This document shows, piece after piece, positions 11,274 to 24,200 of a stretch of 64,000 nucleotides of DNA (within the stretch, counting starts at the first letter, position 1; the number at the start of each line of letters is the position of its first letter). This DNA comes from Dendrophyllia cribrosa (Eukaryota > Cnidaria > Anthozoa > Scleractinia > Dendrophylliidae): the NCBI GenBank assembly GCA_024195265.1, contig JAJLRJ010000005.1:47424894-47488893 (forward strand), written 5' to 3'. Made by a program: the position numbers and the translations under genes. The notes below the pieces were generated by a model. It searched no databases. It worked only from the letters and a program-made list of their open reading frames with translations, and was not told where the DNA came from.

Positions 11274-12032
11274 ATGACTGAAGTCGAAAGCGTTCCTAAG
11301 GCGAACCTCGATATCGTTGAGGATGAAAATCACATTTCGAACAGTTGTGAAAATGCTAAAGAGCACGTAGAAGTTGAAAACCACACTGCTGAAGGAGAAG
11401 ACGACGAAAATGTGAGCGAAAACACGTCGCAAAAAGAGAAGAATCGCAATGAGTCTGCCGAAGCACCTCCCCCGCCAAAAAATCCTTGGACAAGACACTT
11501 AAAAAGCAATGGCGAGAAAGGTACCGAGCCAAAACTGTCCTTGACATTCACTGTTGTCTTAAACAGCTGTTTTTGAACTAGTCTATGTGTTTCTCTTTCA
11601 GAGGAAGCAGAAAAACCGACTGTTGTGAAAGCCGCTAAGCGCAAGGGAAAGGTAATGTACTGAGGGGTATAGGGTAGAGTGCATTGTGCTCGCTTGAAAA
11701 TCTGCGGGTCACATTTACTCAGGTGTTGTATCTGTTATATTTTAGGGCAGCGAATTCGCAGATATAACCAACTGGCCAACTCCTGGTGAATCCACAGTTT
11801 CTAATAAGGATGGAAAGGTACAAAATGAATAATAATCGTATAAAACCGGCTTGGTGCATAATGAATGTGCATTTTGTATCTTGTTTGTCCTGTGATGAAG
11901 AAACAGCGTCGTTGTTTTCGTTTGTAATTCTTTTCCTTTCCCTGCCTCTTTAGCCGACTGTTGGGAAGAAAGAAAATGCTGAAAATGAACTTTCAGATGA
12001 CGAGAATTTGAAGACAACACCAAAGAAAAAAG
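11274..12032 (+). other. LARP1: LARP1 exons 1-4: N-terminal conserved motifs
   Basis: Exon 1 encodes an acidic, Asn/Glu-rich leader ending in APPPPKNPW, which matches the EAPPPKVNPW block of human LARP1. Exon 3 encodes [10 protein letters not shown], matching human DAINWPTPGE. Exon 4 is a charged linker ending in TTPKKK. The introns between these exons are only 81, 94 and 136 bp, in contrast with the 5.4-kb intron that follows. Confidence 0.93.
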
Positions 12033-15000
12033 GTAATTTTGTTCACGAAAATGTTCTTGTATAAACACGATGCCAGCCAACTTGCCTTATATGGGGGTTC
12101 ATTTTGGTCACCAACTATACGAAAATTTAAAGGTTCATCTTGAAATATTAATGATTTGTGTTTCTTGAAATTGTGCGACATTTAATTGGGCATAGAGTCA
12201 GCTATTGCTTTTTCCTTTTAGACAATGTTAATGAGCTGAGAAAAATGTTCTTATATAATTCCCCCATCACTGAAATCATTATTATTCCACTTCGTGTATT
12301 AAAATTTGTTGTCTGTCTGTCTGTCTGTGTAATATTTGTTAGTTCCATTTATGTTCTGAAATGTCTCTTTTTATATATGGGTTTTTCTCTGTAGACAAGA
12401 ACAATTTATTCAAAAAATATAAGGAACAATATGTTGCTTTCATGCTTTGTACATGTAACTAAATGTGAATGTTCTTTACGTTGATTTTTATCACTATTTT
12501 GTTGCTAAACAATACCAAATTTTAACAATTTCTACAAATTATCCTGTTTCAGTGATGAATATTTGTCATTGACAGCAAAAAAAAATCTTAATGTTTTTTA
12601 CAATTTTGCATTCAGTTATAGCTGAATTGTCTCTATTTCCAATTCAAATTATGCAAGCCTATGTTAAGCATGTTTGAATTTGTGACAGTGATATGTTTTC
12701 ACGTTTCCTGGGTGCGTGGGTGAAATATAATGTATGTAATCTACTTATACTTTTATTGTTGAGTTTAAGGAATGAGAAGAGTTCTCTTAAAATGTATTAA
12801 AAATCTTTTGAATGTAGCCAGTCTACAAGTAAGTTTCTAAAATATAAACCCAATGTTAACTGCATTTAAACATGTTAATTGTCTGCAACTCTGACTTTCA
12901 CCGCCAAAAGATACATGTATGTTATGTGGTAATTAAATTCTTCACCTGTTGTCAATTCTTGAACAAGCTCTAACTCTTATTTGAAAAGGAAAACACTGTC
13001 AATGCCTGTTTAACCTTTGTGGAAGGAGTAGAAAAGTAGTCATCTAAATGTATAATACATAAAGTAATATTTATATACAATTAACTTGTCCCCTTAGGGA
13101 CTTTTAGAGTTAGTGTTTAAGAATTAAAATGGCTAAGATGTTTAAGAATCCAAACTGGCCGGAGGCTGTCCAGTTGGCTATTTACAAGTGTGGCGGAGAC
13201 CACTTGGCTACAATTCCTTACTTCCTTATTAGTGAAGAATATGTTTTAAAATATGAATGTTCAAAAGTTTAATGAGCTGGTATATTGAGTGTGCCTGTCA
13301 GTGTAGGTTGCTTATTTCCTGTCAGTGCATAGTTTCCTTCCTTCAGTATGTTCACAGAAGGATATAGCCCTTTCGCGGCCACAGGCAACTATAGTTGCCT
13401 TACTCATAGGTGGCCAAATATGACTATAGTCGCCTTACCCATAGGTGGCCAAAGTTTTTATTTGCCTTCACGCAAAATCCCTCAGTCCACTCTAAAAAAA
13501 AATGTATCTGAGACGAAATACATGTAAGAACAATAAATGGTAGAAAGTAACATATAATGTGTAGGGAAATTTTAATGTGAAAATTCTGCATACAGTTAGG
13601 CTTTCAGACCATTTCAATACAGTTAAAGGGGCTATGTCACCATTTTTAGCGTTACTTTAAAAAGCCAAAATACATCTTTATATCAGTGAAATTCCAAAAA
13701 TAAGAATCCAGTTTTGTTTAAAATTATTCTACTAGTGCTCTAAAAGTAAAAATAAGTGTCTTGGGCTGCAGATGGCCAGGATGGAAATGGATTGTGTCTT
13801 GAAAAAATTGGTCTTAGAAAATTCGCTAAAACTACGATTATGGTTTATTTCCTCCGCTGAAATTCACTTGATATCTTCCTGTTAGTGTTCTTTATGCATT
13901 TCGTGTACGACAGAGGTACTTAGTTTTAATTTGCGACAGTTTTGACCCGAAAACCTCAAAATCACCATGACATAGCTCCTTTAAAAAGGATTTTAAGTAG
14001 AAAAAAAATTGTTAAAAGTAAGCAAGTAAAGCTTACTACAGTACAAGATTTATTTACCCTCGGGTGAAAATTGTACTCGCCAAACTGGGCAGGTGATGTA
14101 CAATTTGTACTCATGAAATGATTTATACTTGCATTGGTGAGCGGGTGAGCAGAAATGTTCAAACCAGGATATATCTTGAAATGAATTTGTAATTTCAGCT
14201 GTGTGTGAAGTGTTAATCACGACAATTGACATCAATCTTGTTTGGCTCAATTTTTATTCGTAAATCCATTATGTTAATTTGTTCTATAGTAGTGGGAAAA
14301 AAACACTATTAAATTGGGATTTTTAACTTTATCTAGTTGTTGTGATGCTTTTAATATGTAGAATGAAAATCTAGCCCAAGTCTTCGCCGTATGTATGTTT
14401 TAATTGACAAAATACATTGTATAAACCACTTTTAAAGCGGAGGTGTTGCTTTATATTAACACTTAAACATATACTAAAAGGAATAAAGAAATAGTTTTTC
14501 TCCATGTCGGTTGCTTGGTTGCGACAAATGCAATGCTCGTGGATATACTACATGCTTGTTATATTCAATTTACAAAAATAATTTGCTAGGAGTTGTCACT
14601 ATAATAGGTACCTAGTATAGTAAAAATCCACAGGAATTGTTTTATTTAAGATTCTGAAGATAAAGTATGGAAAAAAACCCTATAAAAGATTTTTAAAATC
14701 CTTGTGCCATATTTTTAATCCTTGTGTTATATTTTTATTTGTTTTGTTTGGTTTTGATGTTAAAAAGGCTGTCTAGTTTGTCATATTATTGGACATTATG
14801 TCAATACATTCTTATATTGTATTTAGCGATTGTGATTCTTTTTTTAAGGCCTGTTTACACATGCGATTTGGCGATTTTTGTCACGCTCTCCAATGCTAGT
14901 GTAAACTAGCCGCGATTTCCTGTGCGATTCGGGTGCGACATTTGCTGTGATTTCCCAAACATCGCTTCCAAGTTGCATCAGGTTTTGAACATGTTCAAAA

Positions 15001-18000
15001 CCTCTGTGACATCTCGCGACTAATCGCGCCCAAATTGCACTGAAATCGCCGCTCGTTTACACATGCGATTTGAAGATGCAACTTGCCGGCGACAAAAATT
15101 GCATCGACCAGTGTGACAAAAACTGCACAAAAAATCGCCTGTGTAAACGGGCCTTTACCCTACATAATGAGTTTCTTATTTTAACACATTTGTGAAAGCA
15201 CAAGTTATGAATCACAGTTTTTTGCATCAGGATTTTTTTGTTTTAAAGCAATTTTTCCACCCCCTCCCTTGTGTCAGTAAGAGGCCCTTTTCAATACATT
15301 ACTTGGCTTTGAGGTTAGAGGAATAAAACAAAAGAAATGGCATCAAGGTTTAGGGATGAATAATGAATTTTTATTTATTTATGCTCCTTAGTCTCGGCAT
15401 TAACTTAGAATTTCAATATATAATAGTTTTCTCATAGATTTTCTTAGATTCATTGTATACCATATAGATAAGTTTTTATTTTTTTTATTTATTGTAATTT
15501 TTTGAGGACCCTTTTGTAAACCATGTGTAAGTGAAGAAAGCTTCCTCTTTAAATATTAAAATTATTATTATTATTATTGCTGCGGAACGAGCGCAGCAAG
15601 TGAGCAGCAACATAATCAGGATTTAAGAGAAATATATGAGAAAGAAATATAAGCTAGGAAAAATCTCGAATTGATTGCTTTTTACCAGAATTCACTGCGC
15701 CACAAACACATTTTGGGCAGGAATGCACTGCGCCACGAACAATAGACTCTCTTGCTGCTTCAAGCTGTTGGCTGCAAGATTTGTAATATTTTGGTCCAAC
15801 ATGTCCCAGTTGAAATCAGAACTGAGCGAGGACTGTGAGGCATGGTGATAGGACCGTTGGATAGCAAAGATTTTCGAAGATTGTAAGGAATAAAAGACAT
15901 TTATTTTGAAATCACTCCGACAGCGGTTGATGAGACTGAACTGAGCTGAGTGCGTGGAGACGCGAACACGATACGGTTGCTAGTAACGCAACATATTCAT
16001 TATCAATAATTAACCTAAATTTTCACACCTTCCTCGTGCAGTGAACGCGTCCTTTGCTCAACAATATTCTACAGACATTGCAAGAACTTGATGTGTAAAT
16101 TACAAAAAAAAATTAGTCTTATCAGCTGGAGTTTTCGTCGATTCATCCCGGTTACATTTGCTTTGCTTCCCCTCAAAAAACAAAAGGGAAACTTCTGTAA
16201 TACCAGCGAGACGATAAAACAGCATTATTACAACAAATTTACCGCAGCAATTATCTTTTGGATACACTAGTTATTATTGTTATTATTATGAAATTGACCT
16301 ATTCTCATCAGTTACATCTTGGCATGACCACATAACGATAAAACAGTACTAAATTCTCTATTATTTTTCCAATCCTCCATAATACACCTTGTTTACCCCC
16401 TAAATTTTGTATGTACAATTCTTTTCAAGTGCTCTTGGGAGGACTGCATATTTCAGAGAGCATTTCATTCAAGAGTTAAAAGCAAACAAATATTAGACAT
16501 TTTTAGTAAAATTGTATGGAGATAATCTCATAACAAAAGGTTAGATTAAATTTCCATTAAATTGGTTTGAAGCATCTATAATCCAAAAATAACTTTCAAC
16601 TCGTTCAATTTTGTTAATTTTTACGGCTCATCTGAAATAGCATAATCAATTGCATGACACATTTAAAACCTATACAAATAGGAAGCAAAACGTTAAAACC
16701 TGAAACATTTTGTGAATGATACACATACCATGTTAGAAACAGCTTTGTAGGATGTATAGTTTAGATTTTTGAATTTTTATGACCTCATGAGTGAAAACCA
16801 AGAATAGAGCTGATAATTGCAAATGAGCGTTTTGCCGGCCGGGACCAGGAGAAATGCCCCCTTAATGGAGCAGGGCTCGAAATTAAAAAAAAATTCTCAA
16901 TTGCAATTTGCGAGTAATTCCTAAAATTTAGTCGCAAGTTCGAAAATTTTAGTCGCAAGAAAAAACAACTACTAGTACCAGAACTGGAAATGAGAAACAA
17001 GAAATTTCTGAGAAAGTCTGAAAAAGTACACCCGTGATACACTTCTTTGAAACTGCGTTAATGGAGCATGAAATCGACGATTAAGTCACGCAACATTCAA
17101 CATGAATTTCGCAGGATTTTTTGGATAAAATTACAACTATCAGTTACAAGTAACACACAAGACTGTTGAATATAATTCCTTTATTGGCTAGGCCGTAAAA
17201 CAGTCGCAAAATCGCGACTAATAGGCAAATTTTAGTCGCAAAACGAAATCTTTAGTCGCAAATGCGCCCGATACAGGCGCAATTTCGAGCCCTGTGGAGG
17301 TGCCCCAAAGTAGAGGTTCCACTGTCTTATGTTTTGGTTTTGAAAATTAAGATAAGTATTTGGCTCTTATGTTGGTTAACAATGTTTATGTAACTTGCAG
17401 GCGGTCGTCCAAAGTGGGTCCCTTTGAATCTTGAAGGAGCAGAAGGTGCTGCAGAAAATGCCAGCAATGATGTGAACCAGGATAAATCTCCAACTTCACC
17501 TGAGGCAGCCTCGCCCGGCACCAAGGGAGCAAGGTCGCCTGTCAACAGGTTCAGTCCTGGTGGCATGTCAGGAAATGTATCCCCTGTTAGAGGGGGGAGG
17601 GGAGGACGAGGGGGAGGACGAGGCGGCCGTGGAGGACGGGGACGACCTCGCATGCCAAGAGGTAAGAATGTAACAAACGTTGAGTGTAAACGATACACTA
17701 CGCTACTAAATGTTTATGGCCTAGTAAGGGGCTACAATGCTATGGCACTATGATCATTTTAACTTTAACTATACAATCTGCAGCTATTTTTCTACACTCT
17801 ACTAACTTCTTAATTAAGATATAAACAAATTAGGAAGCATACAATGTGAAATGCTACAAAGGATTCTAAGTTTTCAACTGCATTCAAAATCGATCACATT
17901 TGCTTGTCGAAGACAACAAAATCCTATGCTGTTACCATTTGAATGAAACCTCTTCAGCAGTACTTTTGCATTGTACCATTTGTTTTTCAATATTTTACAA

Positions 18001-21000
18001 AATGAAATTTGGGATTTTTCTTGAACTTTGATTTTTGGTTCCTTTGGGCATTAAAGAGTTGAATGTAAAGTAATAAATTTGAATGATCTTGTTTTGTATT
18101 AGGAGAAGGTCACCAACAGATTCCATACAACGCATCTTACCGCCAGCAGTTTGGCTATCAGATGTACAATGGAACCACATACTTTGCCCCACCACAACAA
18201 TACGGAAACTCTCAACCATACAACACTAACTTTTACTACAATTCTGCAAACTATGTGGCCACGGCCGCTGTTCCTTTGGATGAGACCACTCTCAAAGAAT
18301 ACGTCAAAAACCAAATGTAAGTTTCTTTTTAGCAGAAAGTATACATGCACTTTTAGAAAAAGCATGTTTGTAAATAGAAGCATGGAAAGCCACAAACAAC
18401 TGGAGGTCTTGCAACACTGTATCACCTGGAGTTGACAAGAGGTCACCAGACTCACCCAGGACATTACTGGGTGGCAAATAAATGTGGATGCTCTGTACTC
18501 CAAGGAGAGGCCACAGGGATCACTTCTTCTTGTTCCATTAGCCTCAACTTAAAAAGAAAAATTAAATCATTGTCATAACCTGTATTTTTAAGTCTGGTGA
18601 TAAAACATTATAAACAGTAATATGTCAAGTGTGATCGTCCGGGTTAGTTCTGTAAAGAACTGTTGTTGTTGACAATGACTGACGTTTTGATAACCTAATT
18701 GGAAGTCATCTTAAGAGTCATGTGAATTGTAAACCATCAGTTGATGGGTTTAATGTCTGGTTGTTGCTGTCATGTATGATCACACTTGACAGCCTGCCAA
18801 TACTACTGGGTTCAAACCATTTACAATGTTATATACAGTGTTTTGTTTCTGTTTTGATTTTAGCGAGTACTACTTTTGCGATCAGAACCTCCAGAAAGAC
18901 ATCTTCTTGAGACGACAGGTAGTTTTAACAATTTGATGTGTAGTAACATTAGAAAGAATTTGATCATTGTAGTGTTAAAACAATGTCATTGTTCTTGGTT
19001 CGCACAGGCATTGATAAGCCCTTGAAAAAGCATCAGCTCCTTGAAAAGTCCTTGAAAAGTGAAAAATTTGGGAAAGTCCTTGAAAAGTCCTTGAATTTGA
19101 TTGAAACCTCCTTAAATAAACAAGGATTTTTTAAAACAGCCTTGTTTTGTGAACAGAAAACTTTAAAAGCTCAGCTACATTGTATACAAAATTTTCAGTG
19201 TAAAAGGGTGTTTTCTATTCACGTGGTGTTGCAGGCATAGTACAGTTACTGTTATTTGATGCAGCTTAGGAACCATGCCTTCCAGGGGGTAAGGTATTGC
19301 AATAAACTGTCCCCCCTCCATTGTTGAAACCCCAAACAAAACCATGCATGAGGTGTCCATGAGGTGTTCAACTTAAGCACTTGAATGGCAATGGAATCGA
19401 AAGGGCGGGAAAGGCCAGTGTTTATACAATAAGAAGTGGGAATGTGACCCTTGTGAGGGGTTCATTATGTTGAATTGAGTGGAAAAAAAGTCCTTGAAAA
19501 AATGGGATAAGTCCTTTAAAAGTCCTTGAAAAAAAAGTCTTGTCTGTATGAACCATGTTGTTTTTTCTTTGTACTTACTGGGTCTTTTCTCTCTACAACT
19601 ATACCTTGCTTACATTAACCCTAATAAATTATTTATGAGTGCATTTCTTATTACATTTGTTCATGTAGATGGACAGTGAAGGCTACATACCCATTGCACT
19701 AATTGCAAGCTTCTACAGAGTTCAGGCACTTACGCAGGACTACAACCTTATCTTAGAGGTTTGTAAACAGTGCTACTGTTTGCACTGCCAGTATAGTTTC
19801 TTTGTTTGATCAGTTATCAAACAGCGCAACCAATGAAATACGCAAATTTGGTTTTATCAACTAAATTGATAATTAAAGGTGGCCACCATAAAAAGATTCA
19901 AAAGCTGACTTTTCGAGAGCCTCTTCATCAGTCCTTCTGTCAGGGAACTAACGCCCAAAACGTCAGCCAATTTACCTTATCAACTCCATTGATAAAACCA
20001 AAGTTTTGTGCTTTACTTCCTCACTAACACAAAACCATGTTGTTGTTTTTAGAAACTAACCCCTTTATTGAATGAAATTTGCCTTTTCTTTTGTCTTGGC
20101 GAAAACAACTCCCTGTAAGATCAAACCCTCTTTTCTCTTTTAAAAGTAAAATGCCATCAAGAAAGAAAATATTTATTGGCATTTTGTTTTGTCACTTTTC
20201 AAAGCAATTTTTTAAAAGGTATCTGAACTAGGTCATTGTTTTTAAGTCTAACTTAGCTGTATGTTATAAGTATGTTGTAGTGTGTCATGAAAATTACATT
20301 TTGTAAACTTTAGTTAAGGATGTGGCAAGCAAGTAAATAGGCCAGTTCACACTAGGGACCAAAGTGCACTTGAAGTGCACTTGGAAATCAAGTAGACTTG
20401 AGGTCTGCTTTGGAAAGACGAGACAATAGATTTTCAGGCATTACTGTGCACAGCATGCATGTTTAGATGCAAATTACTTGCGAGCACAAGTTGGTATGCA
20501 GTTGATTAGCTTGATAAACAAAGTTGCAGGACTAAAGTACGATATTTATAAAATGCAAAGTTGATAGTAAAATAATTTTTCTTATCAAGTCAAGTTTTAT
20601 TTGAACTAAATTCAGCAAAAAAATCGTTTCAGAGCCTGGTGTAATGCCTTCCAATACAACAGCTAAAGTAAAACTTGAGATCCTGCTTGAGAGTCTTTTT
20701 GAAGTCGCCTGTGACTCCAGAATCGTAAACCAAAACGCAGAGAGCTTGTTCCCTGTGGAATTCAGAGTTGCACGCCCACATGCTTTTAGCTGCACGGCTG
20801 TGCTGTCATTGGTCAAGCGCACTCCCAAGTAAGGGGTATACCTTACTTTGAACTGCACTTGGATTCTTTTGTTTTACGCTTATCTCCAGGGCAACAAAGA
20901 AACCAAAAAGTGTGGTCATTAAAACGTTCACACTCCAAGTACGCGAGCTACATGTACACTTTGGTGATTCTGCACAAACCAACAGCACATGCCATTCAAA

Positions 21001-21242
21001 AAGACATTATTGATAAAAAAGAAGGGAAATATAGAGCTTTCAGAAAACGAACTACTGCAAATTATTTAACTTTTTAATTACATTCAGCTGATATTAATTT
21101 TTACCTCTTTGATACATTTCACAATGAAATTTAAATGTGTAAATAAATCAGATGAGTGCTTTTATTGAAACGTAAGTCACACTTATAAAATTCATTAATA
21201 ATTCATAAGGAAAGTACAAAAGAAATGAAAATTTAATGAGGG

Positions 21243-21273
<31 letters not shown>

Positions 21274-24200
21274 AGAAAATGCTCTCAGAAAGGACTTCAC
21301 ACTACAAGTATGTACCAAGTGCACTTAAGAGCCCTAGTGAGAACTGGCCTAATATTTTTACATGATACTGTAGGCACTGTAGTACTTTAAGGCGTAGATT
21401 TGAGCATGATCAATGATGAATATGTTATTGTTAAAGGCTTTACAAGGCAGTGAGGTAGTGGAACTTGATTTAACGCATGGAGCAATAAGGAGGAAAGATA
21501 ATCCTGTTGTATGGGTCATACCAGCAGACCAGCCCTTTACAGGTATGTTCCTAGATCAGTGTTCCATTTTTGCTTTGTACTGAAAAACGTGACATTTTAA
21601 AATACAGTCAACTCTCTTTAAGAGAGACACCACTGCAAACTGAACCAGCTGTCTATCTTAAGAGAGGTGTCCGTCTCATAGTGTAGATAGTTCAGTTGCA
21701 GTAAAATGAGTGACTTAAAGGGGACCTCCACTGTCATAACAAATTGATGTTAAATTGTTGGAAATAAAGTCAAATTTTGATTCTTTTAATAACAAGTGGA
21801 AATAGTGTTCTTACCAGGATTTTGCCTTTTGGGGGGGTGTCCCAGGGCCTTCCTGCCTGATAAATAGGGTCCCTGCAGGAACTTAAGAGGGTTAAAGTTA
21901 ATCGCAATCCGCCATGCTGTTTTCAAAAACGAAGCAAAAACCACAAGAAAGAATAACGTGAGCCCACAATCCACATGGTCAGTTATATGATCCAAGATGG
22001 TGGCCGGAATCATACTGAAGGAGCAAGGTTTGTCATGTGGAACCAATGGAGATTTGCTGGTTGAAGGCTTTAAAATGGTACTTTTGATGCATTGTTTTCA
22101 TTTAATTGTACTTATTTCCAAGCAGAAAAAAAAATGAAGTATTTGATTGTCAATCGAAAAATTGAGCCACTAACTTCTATAAGCCCATTTTGCTCGTAGC
22201 ATCTGATCTGAGCTTGTGTGCCATCAAGAGCGCATTTACTTGGCCTTTAATTTAATGCACCATTTCAATTTTTTGCGGGAATCCTGCAAGGAAATATAAT
22301 TTTAGTATACACAAAAATTGGATATGAATATCTCCTATTTTCACTTTTAAATTTCCCTTTTAAATATGTATTATGTGATATGGTTGCCCAATAGACCTCT
22401 TTAGCTTGTATGTTTTGTTTTCCCAATGTAGGTCATGTGATGTTAGTAACCCTAGATAACTGTTTCTTTTAAATTTTTTTAGACCATGTGCATATGTATG
22501 CATAATTTATGAAAAGATAAAGGACAAATTCCCTTGCGAACATCACATGACCTACATTGGGAAAACAAAACATACAAGCTAAAGAGGTCAATTGTAGCTT
22601 ACAAAAGAATGTTGATTCTTTACAATAACCATATGACATAATAACAATTCAATGCACAGGAAGTTAAAAAGCGAAAATAGGTGATATTCATATCCAATTT
22701 ATTTGTACAGTAATTCAAAATATTCTTTGTCATTTTAGACTTAATTTCAAACAATTTAACATCAATTTGTTATAACAATTTGAGGTTTGCTTTAGGGTGG
22801 TAGAGATAAACTTTCTGTCTTAGAGGGGTGTCTATTTTGAGAGTGTTGACTGTTTTCAGTTTCAAGCATCTGGAGACACATGTTTTGTTGAAATTGATCT
22901 GGGTTTTGGAAGTGTAATGATCCCTTACACTTAGTTCTGGGAATGAAATTCTGTTTCAGTTGAGAATACTGCTGCACATATTAATGAACCTACTCCTTCT
23001 GTGAAACAACAGCAAGTCCAAGGTATGCATGAGTGTACTTGAGACTTTGATTTTTCTTTCAGACTCTGAGACCAATCTTAAGCATATTTTGACATGGAAA
23101 TAATTTTTATAAAGCCTAGAAGGTCTCACCACAAACAACAGTAAACTGTGTCAACATTACTTTCAACACACATCTCATAGAAGAAAGAAAAACATTTGTC
23201 ATCAAACCTACCTCTCCCAGAAACTAGACTGGTGTGATAAACCATAACACCAATGGAAAACCGCAATAATATTATATTCCCGTATAAGCTGTCAACATGG
23301 CCATTTTATGAAGTGAATAGTCTCGCGCACAGGCTATTCCTGGTCAACGGTTTTAAATATTGTTTAATGTGTATTATTAGTGTTATTGTATAATATGTAT
23401 ATAGAACTTGTTTATGTCAGGAAGTAGATTTTGCTCTAAAACATGTAGTTCACTGGATAGATAGGGCCACATATTATTTTAAATAACCCAGACTACGTGT
23501 TAATGTTTAATCGGATGGTGTCTACATGCATGAATTACAAGCTTAACTGCATGCACTATTATTTTGTATTTAGAAGCTGAAGTGGCAGCTAATTCTGAGT
23601 TACCAAAGCCAGCTAACACAGTTAGTGATTTGGCAAATCCTAGTGAATTGATCAAACAAGCACAAAAGGAATTGGTGTTCAATAACACAGCCAATAAAGA
23701 GGAGAGCAAAAAAGCCAAAGAAACAAAAGGTACGTACGTTATTGGTGTGAAAGTACTGTCAAACCTCTCTGTAATGGCTACCTCTTTACAAAGTTTGGAA
23801 AGTTCTGTGTAACTTCGAAGAGTGATCTGTAGTATGCATAGCCGATCTTTCCAACTCTACTGATTTAATCAATTGACTTTGATTGATATTTACAAGCAGA
23901 AGTAGGTTGAAACTATAACAATACAAATAATAAAGTTACAAATAGAACGAGAAATAAATCCAATGGAAATGAAATACAAATGACTTAGAATGATGATGGA
24001 CAAATACTTACAGTACATTGTTATGGCTATGAAATAACTAACGGGTACAATGGAAACGAATCACTAAACAAACTATACAAAGCTGCGCTAACATGTGCGC
24101 TAGCTAACACGTACGCGCTTAAATGGTACGCTTAGATCTTACATTCTGTCCAAGTGTGTCTGTTGTTGGGAAGATCATACTGTCAATGTTTCCTTTTATA

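Larger units (their letters stand above)
12033..17400 (+). other. LARP1 intron 4, transposon-rich
   Basis: This 5.4-kb intron contains separately listed inverted-repeat elements at 13624-13983, 14846-15155 and 16871-17294. It also has a short (TCTG)n run near 12312, two 36-bp direct repeats at 13375-13450, and retrotransposon-like 3' tails ending in (ATT)n near 15560-15580 and 16270-16290. No additional LARP1 exon or nested gene was found. Confidence 0.6.
18103..21542 (+). other. LARP1: LARP1 exons 6-9: La motif and adjoining RRM-like part
   Basis: Residues about 295-375 are the La motif, a winged-helix RNA-binding fold. The sequence [20 protein letters not shown] is followed by [19 protein letters not shown] and FYRVQALT. 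These match the human LARP1 block closely, including the Gln, Tyr, Phe and Asp positions that form the 3'-end-binding pocket in La proteins. The domain is split across four exons (18103-18316, 18864-18918, 19669-19758, 21437-21542). It is preceded by a Tyr/Gln/Asn-rich low-complexity segment at residues 243-287. Confidence 0.95.
21603..22853. mobile_element. outermost element of a nested transposon stack
   Basis: TACAGTCAACTCTC at 21603 faces GAGTGTTGACTGT near 22853, with GAGAGACACC and GGGTGTCTA inside the ends. A separate 156-bp element at 47718-47873 has related TACAGTCAACTC ends. Inside lie further inverted pairs, described separately. Confidence 0.6.
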
